Source: UBA5287 sp041672395 (GTDB lineage Bacteria; Bacteroidota; Bacteroidia; Bacteroidales; Dysgonomonadaceae). From it: a DNA stretch of 6,396 bases. Made by a program: the position numbers and the translations under genes. Shown here piece after piece: positions 5,858-6,396 of the stretch. The stretch spans positions 1 through 6,396 of the forward strand of contig JBAYZS010000087.1 in assembly GCA_041672395.1 (NCBI GenBank). The letters are read 5' to 3'. Numbering within the stretch: the first letter of the stretch is position 1; each line of letters opens with the position of its first letter. The notes below the pieces were generated by a model. It did not search any database and was not told where the DNA came from. It was given only the letters and a program-made list of their open reading frames with translations.

Positions 5858-6396
5858 TTTTTTCAGTTTCTTTCTTCTGTTATTATTTATTTATACAGTC
5901 AACATAAATGCTCAGGAAATACCTGAACCTATGTCGCCAGCTCGTTTAGTAAACGACTTTGCAGGTATTTTCACAGCCTCCGAGACACAAGCATTAGAAC
6001 AAAAACTGCTCGCATATAATGATTCCACATCCACACAAATTTATGTAGTAACAGTTAATGATATGGGTGGTTACCCGGCATCTGAATACTCTTTTCGTTT
6101 AGGAGAAAAATGGGGCATTGGTCAAAAAGAAAAAGATAACGGTGTAGTCATTTTGATAAAACCAAAAACAGAGGACAGTAGAGGAGATGTTTTTATCGCA
6201 GTCGGCTATGGTCTTGAGGCAAAACTAAATGACGCCTATATTGGTAGGATTTTGGACAACTACATGATTCCCTATTTCATTGAAAACGACTATTTTGGCG
6301 GCGTCAATGCCTCAGCAGATGCCATTATTGCCAGACTAAGCGGCGAGTTTGATGCAGAAGCAGAAGGCGTTAATGAAATTCCCGGTATCATATTAT
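5835..6396 (+). CDS. exported TPM-domain protein, YgcG-like (3' end outside the window)
   Basis: The frame opens at ATG 5835, inside the end of the preceding gene, and stays open to the window edge, giving 187 residues. Residues 1-26 are a Sec signal peptide (basic MRLFKK, a very hydrophobic FFSFFLLLLFIYTV core, predicted cut after NINA before QE). A TPM domain follows at about 36-172. It shows the usual opening LVNDFAGIFTASE, then QIYVVTVNDMGGYPASEY, FRLGEKWGIGQKEKDNGVVILI and DVFIAVGYGLEAKLND (118-133). Proteins of this class often continue with a membrane segment and a Gly/Ser-rich tail, which would lie beyond the window. The mature domain should face the periplasm. The start is preferred because it places the signal peptide exactly at the N-terminus. 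As last visible gene of the lemA operon it pairs an exported TPM protein with a cytosolic one. Confidence 0.9.
   Translation, partial: MRLFKKINFFSFFLLLLFIYTVNINAQEIPEPMSPARLVNDFAGIFTASETQALEQKLLAYNDSTSTQIYVVTVNDMGGYPASEYSFRLGEKWGIGQKEKDNGVVILIKPKTEDSRGDVFIAVGYGLEAKLNDAYIGRILDNYMIPYFIENDYFGGVNASADAIIARLSGEFDAEAEGVNEIPGIIL

Noticed and set aside
1..6396. Mobile element, CRISPR array, toxin-antitoxin pair, phage gene, tRNA or riboswitch
   Set aside because: No transposase or integrase motifs, regular spaced repeats, small toxin-like pairs or recognisable RNA folds were seen; genes fill nearly all of the window and have core functions.

Overview
The window looks like chromosomal core sequence from a member of the Bacteroidota, probably order Bacteroidales (inference). 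The grounds are AT-rich DNA, A-rich leaders instead of clear Shine-Dalgarno sites, sequences fitting the Bacteroidota -7 promoter consensus TAnnTTTG, a DUF3078 outer-membrane protein (a family I know from this phylum), and a ClC transporter with the sequence variants I associate with Bacteroidales. Nothing indicates a mobile element, phage, CRISPR array or RNA gene.

Left block, + strand (1-3034): the 3' end of a Sua5/TsaC/YciO-family gene (probable threonylcarbamoyl-AMP synthase), then a ClC-family chloride channel or transporter with two C-terminal CBS domains, then methionyl-tRNA formyltransferase (fmt). The first two genes overlap or nearly touch and the next gap is 22 bp, so this is probably one operon. 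Two tRNA-related genes, one for tRNA position-37 modification and one for initiator-tRNA formylation, flank a membrane anion protein.

Middle (3035-4609, - strand): a DUF3078 outer-membrane beta-barrel protein with a Sec signal peptide and an aromatic C-terminus. Its stop codon directly abuts the fmt stop codon, so these convergent genes share no spacer. A 230-bp divergent intergenic region (4610-4839) follows. It carries a good Bacteroidota-type promoter for the DUF3078 gene, a -7-like box for the rightward genes, and a near-palindrome roughly midway between them.

Right block, + strand (4840-6396): lemA (a predicted lipoprotein with the LemA helical domain), a small TPM-domain protein without signal peptide or membrane segment, and the start of a second, exported TPM-domain protein (YgcG-like) that runs off the window. 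Gaps of 13 bp and then a 23-bp overlap point to one translationally coupled operon. LemA and TPM proteins often occur together and their shared function is not well defined; an envelope-associated role is the reasonable inference.

Most of the window is ordinary housekeeping and envelope sequence. I found no strong evidence for a wholly new system. The best leads are the LemA-TPM-TPM operon with its split of cytosolic and exported parts, the ClC protein lacking the internal proton glutamate, and the intergenic palindrome.
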